Shown piece by piece: positions 36,095 to 44,812 of a DNA stretch of 64,000 nucleotides. This DNA comes from Verrucomicrobiaceae bacterium. Its GTDB lineage: Bacteria > Verrucomicrobiota > Verrucomicrobiia > Verrucomicrobiales > Verrucomicrobiaceae. The translations under genes and the position numbers were made by a program. The stretch covers positions 682,001-746,000 of the forward strand of contig JADJPW010000001.1 in the NCBI GenBank assembly GCA_016713035.1. Direction: 5' to 3'. A model generated the notes under the pieces. The model saw only the letters and a program-made list of their open reading frames with translations, was not told the DNA's origin and did no database searches. The number at the start of each line of letters is the position of its first letter. Position 1 is the stretch's first letter.

Positions 36095-37465
36095 TCAGGT
36101 AGTGGTCTTGCGCTCGACGTTGAGCCCCATTTTACGATAAAGCGTGGCGATGGAGATGCCGAGCATGCTGGCGGTCTTCTCGCGTGAGCCATTATTGTAA
36201 CGCAGCGTCTCCTGGATGAAGATGCGCTCCTGGTTTTTCACGAAGTCATCGAGCTTGCTGCCGATGGGCAGCTTGGTGATCCCCTCACTGACAGAGGGCG
36301 TAGGCACCTCGATTTGCTGCGTGACTTTGGTGGGTAGGTCACTGGGGCGGACGCGGTCATTCTCCGCAAAGGCACAGGCCCGCTCGATGGCATTGCGCAG
36401 CTCCGAGACGTTGCCAGGCCAGGTGTACTTCTCCAGGAATTCGATGGCGTTTTGGTCGATGGTCTTCGCCTTGGACTCTGTCCGCTCAGCGAGATCTTTG
36501 AGCATGTGCTCGACGAGGGGTTTGATGTCCTCACGGCGCTCACGGAGGGCTGGGATCTTCAGAGGGACGACGGAGAGCTTATAATAGAGATCCTCGCGGA
36601 ATTTTCCGGCCGTCACGGCCTCCTCTAGGCTGCTCGTGCTGCTCACGACGAGGCGATAGTCGAGAGAGCTACCGCTCGACCAAGTCTTACGCACCATGGT
36701 CTCATCCAGGAAGGTATTGAGGTGTGCCTGGATACGAGCTGGGAGCTGATTGATCTCTGCCAGATGCACCGTGCCACCAGCGACACGCTGAAAGATGGAC
36801 GTACTGCCAAACAGCTCTGTCTCCAGAGCTGCCTCTGGCATGGCGGAGCATTGCAGTTCCTTAAAGGGGGCTTTGGTGCGGCGGCTGGCCTCATGCAGGG
36901 CACGAGCGACCATGTGCTTGCCCGTTCCGAACTCACCTTCCAACAGCACCGGGCTATCGTTGTTCGCGACTCGACGCACGATGTCAAAAATGCGCTGGAT
37001 GGCATCGCTATGACCGATGAGTTTTGCAGAAGAGCTGGTGCGCAGGATGCTGGAGGGGAGGGCTGCGTTCGTCGCAGTGGCCGCAGTGCCTGCTGCGCCG
37101 GCTCCGTTGCTGGCGAGCGCTTGATTGACCGTTTTGATGAGGTCTCCCAGATCAAAGGGCTTTGTCAGGTAGTCAAAAGCACCGAGACGCATCGCCTCGA
37201 CCGCTGTTTCCACGCTGCCATGACCTGTCACCATGATGACGGCAGTCGTCGGATACTGCTCTCGGCACATGCTCACCAGGTCCAGACCATTCACATCGCC
37301 GATACGCAGATCGACGATGACGAGCTCCGGTTGGTTAGCCCGGATGGCCGCAATGCCATCGAGACCAGTGGTGCAGCCGAAAACCTGATGACCCGCTGCT
37401 TTGCAGAGTTTGGTCATCAATTCGAGAATCGCGGCTTCGTCATCTATGATTACTAGTTTAGCCAT
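36095..37465 (-). CDS. NtrC-like response regulator lacking the GAFTGA loop
   Basis: A 456-residue protein with receiver, AAA+ and Fis-type domains. The receiver (1-120) has the acidic pair in VIIDDE, a phosphoacceptor Asp in LVIVDLRIG and the conserved Lys in YLTKPFDLG. The AAA+ domain has an altered Walker A (EGEFGTGKHMVA). Where sigma-54 activators read ELFGHEKGAFTGA and then GGTLFLDEIG, this one reads ELFGSTSIFQRVAGGTVHLAEI. The GAFTGA loop is deleted and the Walker B Asp is replaced by Ala. FREDLYYKLSVVPLKIPALR and WPGNVSELRNA are kept. A C-terminal Fis helix-turn-helix (SREKTASMLGISIATLYRKM) would bind DNA. It probably no longer activates sigma-54. Confidence 0.88.
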   Translation of the reverse strand: MAKLVIIDDEAAILELMTKLCKAAGHQVFGCTTGLDGIAAIRANQPELVIVDLRIGDVNGLDLVSMCREQYPTTAVIMVTGHGSVETAVEAMRLGAFDYLTKPFDLGDLIKTVNQALASNGAGAAGTAATATNAALPSSILRTSSSAKLIGHSDAIQRIFDIVRRVANNDSPVLLEGEFGTGKHMVARALHEASRRTKAPFKELQCSAMPEAALETELFGSTSIFQRVAGGTVHLAEINQLPARIQAHLNTFLDETMVRKTWSSGSSLDYRLVVSSTSSLEEAVTAGKFREDLYYKLSVVPLKIPALRERREDIKPLVEHMLKDLAERTESKAKTIDQNAIEFLEKYTWPGNVSELRNAIERACAFAENDRVRPSDLPTKVTQQIEVPTPSVSEGITKLPIGSKLDDFVKNQERIFIQETLRYNNGSREKTASMLGISIATLYRKMGLNVERKTTT

Positions 37466-37667
37466 AACGGGAGAGGTGGTTTGAGATTCAGGATTGAATA
37501 TCAAAAAAGGTTAATAGATTCAAAACCTGGAGTCAATGCGCTTTTTCTCGTTTTTGCGAGAATGCCGAATTTTTCGATCCAAAACGCGAAAAAGCGGTTG
37601 GGAGCCACTTTTCGCCCGATTTACCGCATCCGCCTTGAGTCCAGGCATTGATAAAAAGACCCGCTCC

Positions 37668-38771
37668 CTACTTCAGCGGCACGCTCCACAAATGGCTGCC
37701 AGAGGTGATGAAGAGCGTCTTGCCGTCCTTGCCGCCAAAAGCGCAGTTACAGGCCTCATCCGGGCCGGTGGGGATAAAGTCGATGAGGCGACCACTCGGC
37801 GAGAGGATGTAGCAACCCGCCTTGAAGCGTGTCGTCTCATGCGGAGTGGTCTTGTTCGTGCCTGCGACGACATAGATGCGGCCCTCTGCGTCCATTTTCA
37901 TACCATCTGGCCCACGTCCATCTTTCCAGTCAAAGAGCACCTTTCGCGTTCCAGGCTTCACATCGCCATTCGCGTCCAATTCATAGCGAACCAGCTTCCG
38001 CGAGCCGCCATGATTGTTGTTGTTATTGTCCGCGATGTAGAGAAAACGGTCATCAGGGCTGATGAGGATGCCGTTGGGGCGCTCCAGGTAACAAAAACGT
38101 CCGCCAGTCAGAATCAGGCTTGCCTTACCTTTCCCATCGATTCGGTAGACACCTTCAACAAACGTGTTTCGAATGCTGTCGCTTGACAATGAATCGATAC
38201 TCCCTGGACGATTAGGCTGTACTTTAACTTTCGTGTCGCCTCGCGCTCCTACGCCAATTGGCACTGGGCAAGAATCCACACATTGAAGAGTGACTGCTAA
38301 CGGATGTGTAAATATACCGATGTTTTCATGCTTTATCTCCATCCCCGCCCGCGAACCATAACGTGGATCGGTGAAGTAAATCCGGCCCTTGGAGTCCATG
38401 CATAGGTCATTCGGCGAGTTGAAGCGTCCTTTGCGGTAACGATCCGCCAGCACGGTGATGGAGCCGTCTTTCTCGGTTCGGGTGACGCGGCGGGTTTTGG
38501 TTTCACAGGCCACGAGACGGCCTTCGCGGTCGAAAAGCAGGCCGTTGGATGCGTTGTGGCGGAAAACGCTCGTTTTGCCGTCTGGTCCCATGCGGTTGAT
38601 GTGCTGCCCATCGGTGAAGTAGAGCGATCCGTCCTTCCAGGCCGGTCCTTCCGTGGCACCGATGGCTCCGTGGTCTTTTGGCACCGCTCCAGGCACCAGC
38701 GGCGAGCGCATGGAGGAGCATGAGGACAGAAGGAGGATGAAAGCGAGGCTAGAGAGCGATTGAAAGTGCAT
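37668..38771 (-). CDS. SMP-30/gluconolactonase-like lipoprotein with an internal insertion
   Basis: A 367-residue beta-propeller protein. The leader ends in a lipobox (LLLSSCSSM). Family motifs: GPAWKDGSLYFTD, NDLCMDSKGRIYFTDPRYGS, YLERPNGILISPDDRFLYIA and GPDGMKMDAEGRIYVVAGT, including the Glu, Asn and Asp metal ligands. Such enzymes usually hydrolyse lactones of sugars. Between GMEI (about 145) and FVEGVYRID (about 206) lie some 55 extra residues, encoded by an AT-richer stretch (38160-38338) and containing two Cys. Homologues known to me join these motifs closely. The insertion is in frame and may form a surface loop. Confidence 0.85.
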   Translation of the reverse strand: MHFQSLSSLAFILLLSSCSSMRSPLVPGAVPKDHGAIGATEGPAWKDGSLYFTDGQHINRMGPDGKTSVFRHNASNGLLFDREGRLVACETKTRRVTRTEKDGSITVLADRYRKGRFNSPNDLCMDSKGRIYFTDPRYGSRAGMEIKHENIGIFTHPLAVTLQCVDSCPVPIGVGARGDTKVKVQPNRPGSIDSLSSDSIRNTFVEGVYRIDGKGKASLILTGGRFCYLERPNGILISPDDRFLYIADNNNNNHGGSRKLVRYELDANGDVKPGTRKVLFDWKDGRGPDGMKMDAEGRIYVVAGTNKTTPHETTRFKAGCYILSPSGRLIDFIPTGPDEACNCAFGGKDGKTLFITSGSHLWSVPLK

Positions 38772-38800
38772 GGAGCCGCACTTTACGAAGCGAAACCGAC

Positions 38801-39607
38801 TTACTTGTCCACATTTGTCACACTCGGCCAGCAGCCACGTATCGATGGCCGGTGGATGCGCAGCGTGGGATCAGTCCCGAGCCAACCCGGCTTCCCCGCA
38901 CCATCCACAAAAGCCACGCCGATGGGCGTGTCCGGCAGCGTATCCGCCACCCGCGTGATCTCCGCCTCCGCCCGGTCCGACATGGCAATCCAAGCTTTTT
39001 TCAGGGCGATGGGGTCAAGGTTACGGGCCTGAATTGTCTCAAGCTGCTGCGGATTGATGCGAGCAAAGCGACGCATCATATCGAGCAGCAGCATGGGGCT
39101 GTAGCCTTCATCTTTTCCGCAGGCGGCCCAGATCGTGGCTTCAAGAGGATAAGTCTTGTCCAGCTCGACGATGTCCACGTAATCGCGTGTCACCGAGCGT
39201 GCGGCCAGCGCCAAGGCCTTGTTCGTCGCCATGTCAAACAAGTGCAGCCGCCAGCCGAGCACGGGATCGTTTTCGATGGGAAAGAAGCGAAAGGCGGAAT
39301 CCGCAGCCCAGTCAATTTCAAGCTTTTGTCCTTCGTGGAGGAGCTGCGCTTTGCGGAAGCTGCTCGGGTTTGTCCAATCGCCAGTTTTAGGCTGAATGTC
39401 AAAACCAGCGGCACGCAGCGTGCGCACATCTGCCTCGCTGGCCCGCGCCACCTCCTCGCTCGCCTCGTGAAATATATCGAAGTCGTGGCTGTAGCGCGGC
39501 GAGTCGTCGGTGCAGTTGAGAACAAGTCCTCCAGCAAAGTGGCTCGCCTCGCTGCGGTTGGCGGCGATGAGGCTGAGTATCTGGCGCTGGAAGTTGGTTA
39601 AAGGCAT
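38801..39607 (-). CDS. AbiEii-like nucleotidyltransferase
   Basis: A 268-residue protein. The start at 39607 (MPLTNFQRQILSLIAANRSE) overlaps the stop of the 72-residue upstream gene. The minimal nucleotidyltransferase pattern is seen: FAGGLVLNC near 24, then RYSHDFDIFHEASEEV near 37-52 with the metal-binding Asp pair, and KLEIDWAADSAFRF near 100 carrying a further Asp. TNKALALAARSVTRDYVDIV is the helical Lys/Arg region typical of AbiEii/AbiGii toxins. The family acts in phage-exclusion toxin-antitoxin systems by transferring nucleotides to tRNA or protein. Whether this copy is a toxin is not known. Confidence 0.75.
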   Translation of the reverse strand: MPLTNFQRQILSLIAANRSEASHFAGGLVLNCTDDSPRYSHDFDIFHEASEEVARASEADVRTLRAAGFDIQPKTGDWTNPSSFRKAQLLHEGQKLEIDWAADSAFRFFPIENDPVLGWRLHLFDMATNKALALAARSVTRDYVDIVELDKTYPLEATIWAACGKDEGYSPMLLLDMMRRFARINPQQLETIQARNLDPIALKKAWIAMSDRAEAEITRVADTLPDTPIGVAFVDGAGKPGWLGTDPTLRIHRPSIRGCWPSVTNVDK

Positions 39608-39816
39608 GCGTTGATTTCCTGTGCACGTCGCCAAGCTCCGTGACCGCCTTTGCGCAGATTGAGCACGATCTCACGGACATCTTCGCTGGATTTCGGGACA
39701 AACTCCGGATTCCACCACCAAAAGCACTCATGAAAATCCCGCACTGCCTGCCGCGCCATTTCGAGCACGTTCGCGGGAACGGGCTGGCTGCTAGTGCTGG
39801 CGGCAGATGGGGGCAT
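39598..39816 (-). CDS. Small protein upstream of and overlapping the AbiEii-like gene
   Basis: A 72-residue protein with no family that I recognise. It is acidic-to-neutral with Trp-rich FHECFWWWNPEFVPKSSEDV and a basic C-terminus (LRKGGHGAWRRAQEINACL). Its stop overlaps the start of the nucleotidyltransferase gene by about 10 bases, so the two are translationally coupled. A short partner upstream of a nucleotidyltransferase toxin is where an antitoxin would sit, although it does not look like the winged-helix AbiEi antitoxin. The antitoxin role is inference from position only. Confidence 0.6.
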   Translation of the reverse strand: MPPSAASTSSQPVPANVLEMARQAVRDFHECFWWWNPEFVPKSSEDVREIVLNLRKGGHGAWRRAQEINACL

Positions 39817-39871
39817 GGTGGCATTTTAGTCGCCGCCAGCGGCTTCTCACGCGTTTTTTCACCAGCGGGGA

Positions 39872-41227
39872 CTACCGCACGCCGGAGGGGACGGCGTCCT
39901 TCATGAGCTCTGCGAGCTTGGCTTTCATGGTGGTGACGCGTTCGGGGTCCTTTTCGGCGAGATTGGTCTTTTCACTCGGATCGGCGGCGAGGTTGAAGAG
40001 CATCACGGGCTCGTATTTGCGGCCTTTGGCCTTCACCTTGCCTTTACCCTTCTTTTTAGCCTTGGTACTGCCTTCTTCCGGCAGTTCAGCATCAGCTCCT
40101 GTGCTGACGATGAGCTTCCAGTCGCCCATGCGCACGGCGACGTTTTCGGGTGATTGGGCGAGGAGGATGGCATCATGTGGCGAGGCGGCTTTTTCGGTGA
40201 TCATGGGCCAGACGTCGCGACCATCGAGCGGGAGTTTTTGCTCCAGGCTGCCGCCGGCCAGTTTCACGAGCGTGGGATACCAGTCGATGATGTGCATGGG
40301 CTGTGTGAGGCGCTGACCTGCGGGGATTTTGCCAGGCCAGTTGGCGAAGGCGGCAGCTCGCACGCCGCCCTCGTAGATGCTGCCTTTAAAATCACGCAGA
40401 GGAGTGTTCTCGCCGGGTGGTGGGCCGCCGTTGTCGGAGGAGAAGAGGATGAGGGTGTTCTCACGCAGGCCCGATTTCTCCAAGGCTGCGACGACTTGAC
40501 CGATGGCCTCATCTAGGCAGGCGAGCATGCCGGCGAGTTGCTTGCGCCCTCCGCTAAGGACTGCGTAGGGCTGTAAATAGCTCTCTGGCACCTGGAGTGG
40601 GCCATGAACGGCATTGTAGGGCATGTAGAGGAAGAGCGGCTTTTCCTTTGGCTGGGCTTGGATGAGCCGCACGGCTTCCTTCGTGACGAGATGGGTGCTG
40701 TAGCCTTCCTCTTGGAGCGGCTGATCGTCATGATACCAGTCGTGCGAGTCATCCCGCACATGGGTGAAGTAATCGAGGGCTCCGAAGTAATGCCCATGCT
40801 GGTGCTGAAAGCCGCGTGAGGTGGGAAGGTAGGCTTTGTCGAACTCTCCGAGGTGCCATTTGCCGGTGATGGCCGTGGTGTAGCCTGCCTCCGTGAGCGC
40901 GGTGGCCAGTGTGCGCTCTGCCAGCGGTAGGCCCCACTTGGCATGCGGGCGCACGACGGTGTACACGCCAGTGTGCGAGACATAGCGCCCTGTCATGAGT
41001 GAGGACCGCGTGGGCGAGCAGACGGGCTGCACGTAGTGGTTTTCCAAGACCGTGCCGCCAGAGGCGAGGGCGTCGATATTGGGTGTTTTGATCACTGTTC
41101 CTCCATTGAAGCCGCAATCCGCATAGCCGAGGTCGTCGATGAGAAAGAAGACGATGTTGGGCCTAGGCGCAGCCGCATGGAGGCTGATTGCGCTGGCAAG
41201 GAAGAGGCAGGTGAGGAGTGACTTCAT
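39872..41227 (-). CDS. Exported sulfatase (arylsulfatase family)
   Basis: A 451-residue formylglycine-dependent sulfatase. The start at 41227 gives a signal peptide (MKSLLTCLFLASAISLHAAA); a GTG or ATG 15 bases upstream is also open. Metal-binding Asp31-Asp32 lie in FFLIDDLGYAD. The sulfatase signature CSPTRSSLMTGR begins at Cys70, the residue converted to formylglycine. Further conserved blocks are TAITGKWHLGEF and ILFSSDNGGPPPGE. It would remove sulfate from polysaccharides or glycans in the periplasm or outside. PVC bacteria carry many such enzymes. A Lys-rich patch (AKKKGKGKVKAKGRK) near 400 is unusual. Confidence 0.92.
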   Translation of the reverse strand: MKSLLTCLFLASAISLHAAAPRPNIVFFLIDDLGYADCGFNGGTVIKTPNIDALASGGTVLENHYVQPVCSPTRSSLMTGRYVSHTGVYTVVRPHAKWGLPLAERTLATALTEAGYTTAITGKWHLGEFDKAYLPTSRGFQHQHGHYFGALDYFTHVRDDSHDWYHDDQPLQEEGYSTHLVTKEAVRLIQAQPKEKPLFLYMPYNAVHGPLQVPESYLQPYAVLSGGRKQLAGMLACLDEAIGQVVAALEKSGLRENTLILFSSDNGGPPPGENTPLRDFKGSIYEGGVRAAAFANWPGKIPAGQRLTQPMHIIDWYPTLVKLAGGSLEQKLPLDGRDVWPMITEKAASPHDAILLAQSPENVAVRMGDWKLIVSTGADAELPEEGSTKAKKKGKGKVKAKGRKYEPVMLFNLAADPSEKTNLAEKDPERVTTMKAKLAELMKDAVPSGVR

Positions 41228-41392
41228 GGTGCGATCTGCCACAACGCAGCGCAGCCATGCATTTAGCGATGAAGTTTTTCTGGGGAGCCATGCTGCTCAT
41301 CCACTGACAATGGCGCAGCTTTTGGCGCTGGGCTTTTTCGCTGCCATTGGGAGTTGCCGGGCAGGTTTTTGACCCGTAGATGGCGACTCACG

Positions 41393-42423
41393 ATGCACGA
41401 GATCACCAAGCGGAAGAATTTCATCCCTGTGACGGACGAGCTGATCGAGTACCTCGACCAGTTTGGCCGCTGCGATGCGCTACCGACGACGTATGAGGAT
41501 TTGTTGGGCTTTGCGGAGAGTTATCCACTCTTTGATAAAGAAGGGAACGCGACGCACTGGAGCAGCGTGATGTATCCGCGTGAGATGCAGCAGTTTATTT
41601 ATCCGAAGCTGACGAGTATCTACTCCCTCCTGCGCACGGGTGACTACCATGCGGTGCCGCATCTTTTTGTGGAGCGAGTGGATTACTGCGAGTTCGGGAA
41701 TTCACGCCCATTCCGTGTACGCGTGGTGAACCAGTACAATGATAACTACGACCACTTTTACGTGAAGACGGCGGATGCCTCGCGTGTGTATGGTCTGGAG
41801 CTGGAGCATCTGCTTTCTCCGAATCGCATCAACTACCTCATGCACCGTGCTGGCACGCTGGTGGAGGAGCATATCGCGGGCATTCCGGGGATGTCTTTAT
41901 CCGTGACTTCCTACACCGCCCCGATCTGAATGCGGTGCGACTGGCGAAGGAGTTCGTGAAATTCAGCGAGCGCTGCTTCATCCGGCTGCTGGGTGATATG
42001 CGCAGCTATAACTATGTGGTGGATATGACGCCAGACTTCGAAGAGGTGCAGTATCGGGTGCGGGCGATCGACTTCGACCAGCAGTGCTACGAGGGGCGCA
42101 AGAGCTTGTATCTAGCGCAGTTTTTCAAAGAGAATAACGAGGTGGTGCAGCTCTGCTCCTCCTGCCTGAATTTCCCGACGATGAAGCAGTATCAGGAGGA
42201 GGAGCGCAGCCTGATCTCTCGCCGCTACCTGAGTGAGCACCAGCGCATCTCCGCACTGATCAAATGCATGAAGAACAATGCGGTGGAGCCTTTTGAAAAG
42301 GTCACTCAACTCCGCGCAGAGCTCAGTGAATATCACGGCACACACATCTTCGATTCATGCAAGAGCATGGGAGAGATCGTGGAGCGGAATCTGGAGCACA
42401 TGCTGGGCAAGCATCTGACGTGA
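41393..42423 (+). CDS. Unknown protein of about 343 residues, split by one frame change
   Basis: Two frames (41393-41890 and about 41887-42423) make one protein if a single G is added at ccggggatg near 41890, giving AGIPGDVFIRDFLHRPDLNA. The same kind of single-base lesion occurs in secY and rplE, so an assembly error is likely. Features: an N-terminal region with FERVDYCEFG-like LFVERVDYCEFGNSRPFRVR, and a C-terminal half with FIRLLGDMRSYNYVVD and YRVRAIDFDQQCYEG, which recalls a kinase-like N...DFD active site. That resemblance is only suggestive. I do not recognise the family. It is divergent from the sulfatase gene and converges with the LysM gene. Confidence 0.65.
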
Positions 42424-42445
42424 CGCCTTTTTTTGATCACCTGGA

Positions 42446-43876
42446 TCAGTTCGTGGAGACAGCTCCGAGCGTGGGCACCATGATCTCGTCACCACCAGCG
42501 AGCTTGGTGGTGGGCTGGAGATGATTCATCTGGCGGATGCGCTCTGGGGTGGTGCTGAACTGTGTCGCGATCGTCTCGATGGTGTCGCTGGCATCGACGC
42601 GGTAGGCGAGGATGCCACGATGGGAATCAGCCACTTTATTCACGCTGGCGCTGCCGGTGGCAGGCTTGGTGCTGCTGGGAGCTGGGTAAGTCGGTGCCTT
42701 GGTGGTGGTGGGTGGCACTAGGGGTGGATCGTTTGGCAGGGTGACTCCAGGCAGTGGCACGGTGTCATCGGAGGCTGCGGCGAGAGATTTGACTGGCGGC
42801 TTGTAGGCGAGGCTGCTGCGAGAGGTCGAAACCGCACGGCCACCAGGCAGGACGAGGCGCTGACCGACGATGACCTTATTGGCATCCTTGATCCCATTGA
42901 GCGATGCGAGAGCGGACGTACTGGTGCCGTGACGGATGGCGATTGCCTTCAGGCTATCCCCTGGACGCACCGTGTAGCTGCCGCCAGCCGAGGAGAAGGA
43001 GGAAGAGCTGCTGCTATGATTCTCAATACGCACCGATTTACCCGGAATCACGATGCGTGAGCCCGCGATGAGTCCGCCGCCGAAGTCCACCCGAGGATTG
43101 GCATCCATGAGGGATTTCCGCGAGATGCCGTATTTTTTGGCGATGCTGCTGGAGCTGTCGCCAGAGCGCACTTCGTAATAGTAGGGCTTGTAGCTGACTT
43201 TTGTCATGCTGCTGCCACCGCTGCTCGCACCCGCACGGCCAGGGATGAGCAAAAGCTGACCGACGAGCACATTGTCGCTCTTCATCCGATTGAGTGACAT
43301 GATCTCTCCAGGTGAGACACGGTGAGCATTGGCGATCTGCCACAGGCTATCACCTGGTTTCACGACGTAGGAGCCCCTGGCTCCAGAGGAGCTGTCCGAG
43401 GCCGAGTAGCGCCCCACTGCGCCACGCCGCAGTCCGCCCACATCATCTTCAAGACGTGAGATGCGGTGATCCTGCTCGCGATCCTTGGACGTGCCGCTGC
43501 TGGTGGAAGTGCTTCTTTTCGGCGCGGTGCTGGTTTTTGAGGGAGTCGTGGATTTTTTCTTGGTGGATGTCGTCTTCGGTGCAGCGCTTGTGTGCGGAGG
43601 TGGCAGTGATCCAGGCGGTGGAGTGCCTGGGGGCCAAACGAGGGGCTGTTGGGGATAGGTGGACTGGGCTGGATACGCGGGATAGGCCGGAGCCCGGGCT
43701 GCCGTCCTCGGTGCAGCAGTGGTGGCACCGTAGCCTGGTGGCGGAGACTGCATGTAAGTGTATCCACTTGGCAAATTACCGGCTGCGGGCTGGGACAGTG
43801 CCGACTGTGTGCAGACGAGCCCGAGGAATGAAACCAACGCCGGGAGACCGTGGAGTGAGTGCGACAAAGTCTTCAT
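42446..43876 (-). CDS. Exported protein with four LysM domains
   Basis: A 476-residue protein with a signal peptide ending SALSQPA. LysM repeats begin near 171 (YVVKPGDSLWQIANAHRVSP), 233 (YYEVRSGDSSSSIAKKYGIS), 300 (SYTVRPGDSLKAIAIRHGTS) and 423 (AYRVDASDTIETIATQFSTT). LysM binds N-acetylglucosamine in peptidoglycan. The segment before the first repeat is Pro- and Ser/Lys-rich (PPPGSLPPPHTSAAPKTTST), with a short coiled-coil-like stretch. No catalytic domain is present. It is divergent from an amidase gene, and the two could act together in wall remodelling or daughter-cell separation. Confidence 0.88.
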   Translation of the reverse strand: MKTLSHSLHGLPALVSFLGLVCTQSALSQPAAGNLPSGYTYMQSPPPGYGATTAAPRTAARAPAYPAYPAQSTYPQQPLVWPPGTPPPGSLPPPHTSAAPKTTSTKKKSTTPSKTSTAPKRSTSTSSGTSKDREQDHRISRLEDDVGGLRRGAVGRYSASDSSSGARGSYVVKPGDSLWQIANAHRVSPGEIMSLNRMKSDNVLVGQLLLIPGRAGASSGGSSMTKVSYKPYYYEVRSGDSSSSIAKKYGISRKSLMDANPRVDFGGGLIAGSRIVIPGKSVRIENHSSSSSSFSSAGGSYTVRPGDSLKAIAIRHGTSTSALASLNGIKDANKVIVGQRLVLPGGRAVSTSRSSLAYKPPVKSLAAASDDTVPLPGVTLPNDPPLVPPTTTKAPTYPAPSSTKPATGSASVNKVADSHRGILAYRVDASDTIETIATQFSTTPERIRQMNHLQPTTKLAGGDEIMVPTLGAVSTN

Positions 43877-43990
43877 AATATGATGATTTTAGAATTTCCT
43901 GTTGTTAATTACTTTAAATATTTTAGAATTCCAAATAAAATTTTGAAATTTAAAGACACAGCTTTGCTTTTGCTCCGTGCCACTGCCTCC

Positions 43991-44722
43991 ATGTCGGCTT
44001 TGGCACTGGCTTTTGCCTCGCTGATCTGGCTTCAGCAGCGCATGCTCTCCCTAGAGACGCCCAAAATCGGCCCTTGGGACACGGATTCACAAAAAATCCC
44101 TCTCGTGCTGCTCGATGCCGGTCATGGCGGCCATGATGGCGGTGCCGTGGCAAATGGTGCGATTGAGAAAAACCTCACTTTGGAGATCACTCGCTATTTG
44201 AAAGACGAATTGACCGCTACTGGCCTCCGAGTGGCCATGACGCGTGAAAAAGATGCCTTTCTGCCGCTGGAGGAGCGTGCGGCCCTGACGGCGAAAACGG
44301 GGGCAGATGTCTTCATCAGCGTCCATATCAATACCGATGGGGATGGCGCTACCGCAGAGGGAGTGGAGACATACTTCGCCGGGAAGCCCTCTCTTCAAAC
44401 CCTGCGCAAAACCGCCTCCCAGCCTACTGGCAATGCCGCCACCCCCGATAGCGCGGAGCTAGCCGCCCTCGTCCAGCGCAACGTCTGCAAGACCACCGAG
44501 GCAGAAAACCGTGGCGTGAAGCAGCGCGGCTATGTCGTCATCGAGGAAGCAGTCTGCCCGGCTGTGCTGGTCGAGTGCGGATTCCTCACGCATCCGCTGG
44601 AGTCCAAAAAGCTCAAAGACACACCGCATCAGAAGAAAATCGCCCAAGGCATCGCTGCGGGCGTGCAGCTCTTTCTCCAGACCCGCGACACACCGCCGCT
44701 CGTCGTCGGAGCTGCTCCTTGA
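43991..44722 (+). CDS. N-acetylmuramoyl-L-alanine amidase (Amidase_3), membrane-anchored
   Basis: About 243 residues from the preferred start. The frame is open from 43859, but starts at 43859 or 43880 would overlap or abut the divergent LysM gene and lie in AT-rich promoter-like DNA, so 43991 (MSALALAFASLIWLQQRMLS) is chosen; it supplies a signal or anchor helix. The catalytic domain has LVLLDAGHGGHDGGA with zinc His, a Glu in AIEKNLTLEITRYL, DVFISVHINTDGD with zinc His, and PAVLVECGFLTHPLESKKLK with the catalytic Glu. A second amidase of this type is at 32250. The true start is uncertain. Confidence 0.85.
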   Translation: MSALALAFASLIWLQQRMLSLETPKIGPWDTDSQKIPLVLLDAGHGGHDGGAVANGAIEKNLTLEITRYLKDELTATGLRVAMTREKDAFLPLEERAALTAKTGADVFISVHINTDGDGATAEGVETYFAGKPSLQTLRKTASQPTGNAATPDSAELAALVQRNVCKTTEAENRGVKQRGYVVIEEAVCPAVLVECGFLTHPLESKKLKDTPHQKKIAQGIAAGVQLFLQTRDTPPLVVGAAP

Positions 44723-44812
44723 GTGCGGATTGAGGCGAAAAAGCCGCACGCCAAGTGAGCCGAGGCCATTGCCAGTTGAGCAATCGCGGCCTAATCTCGC
44801 GTTTTCCTCCGC

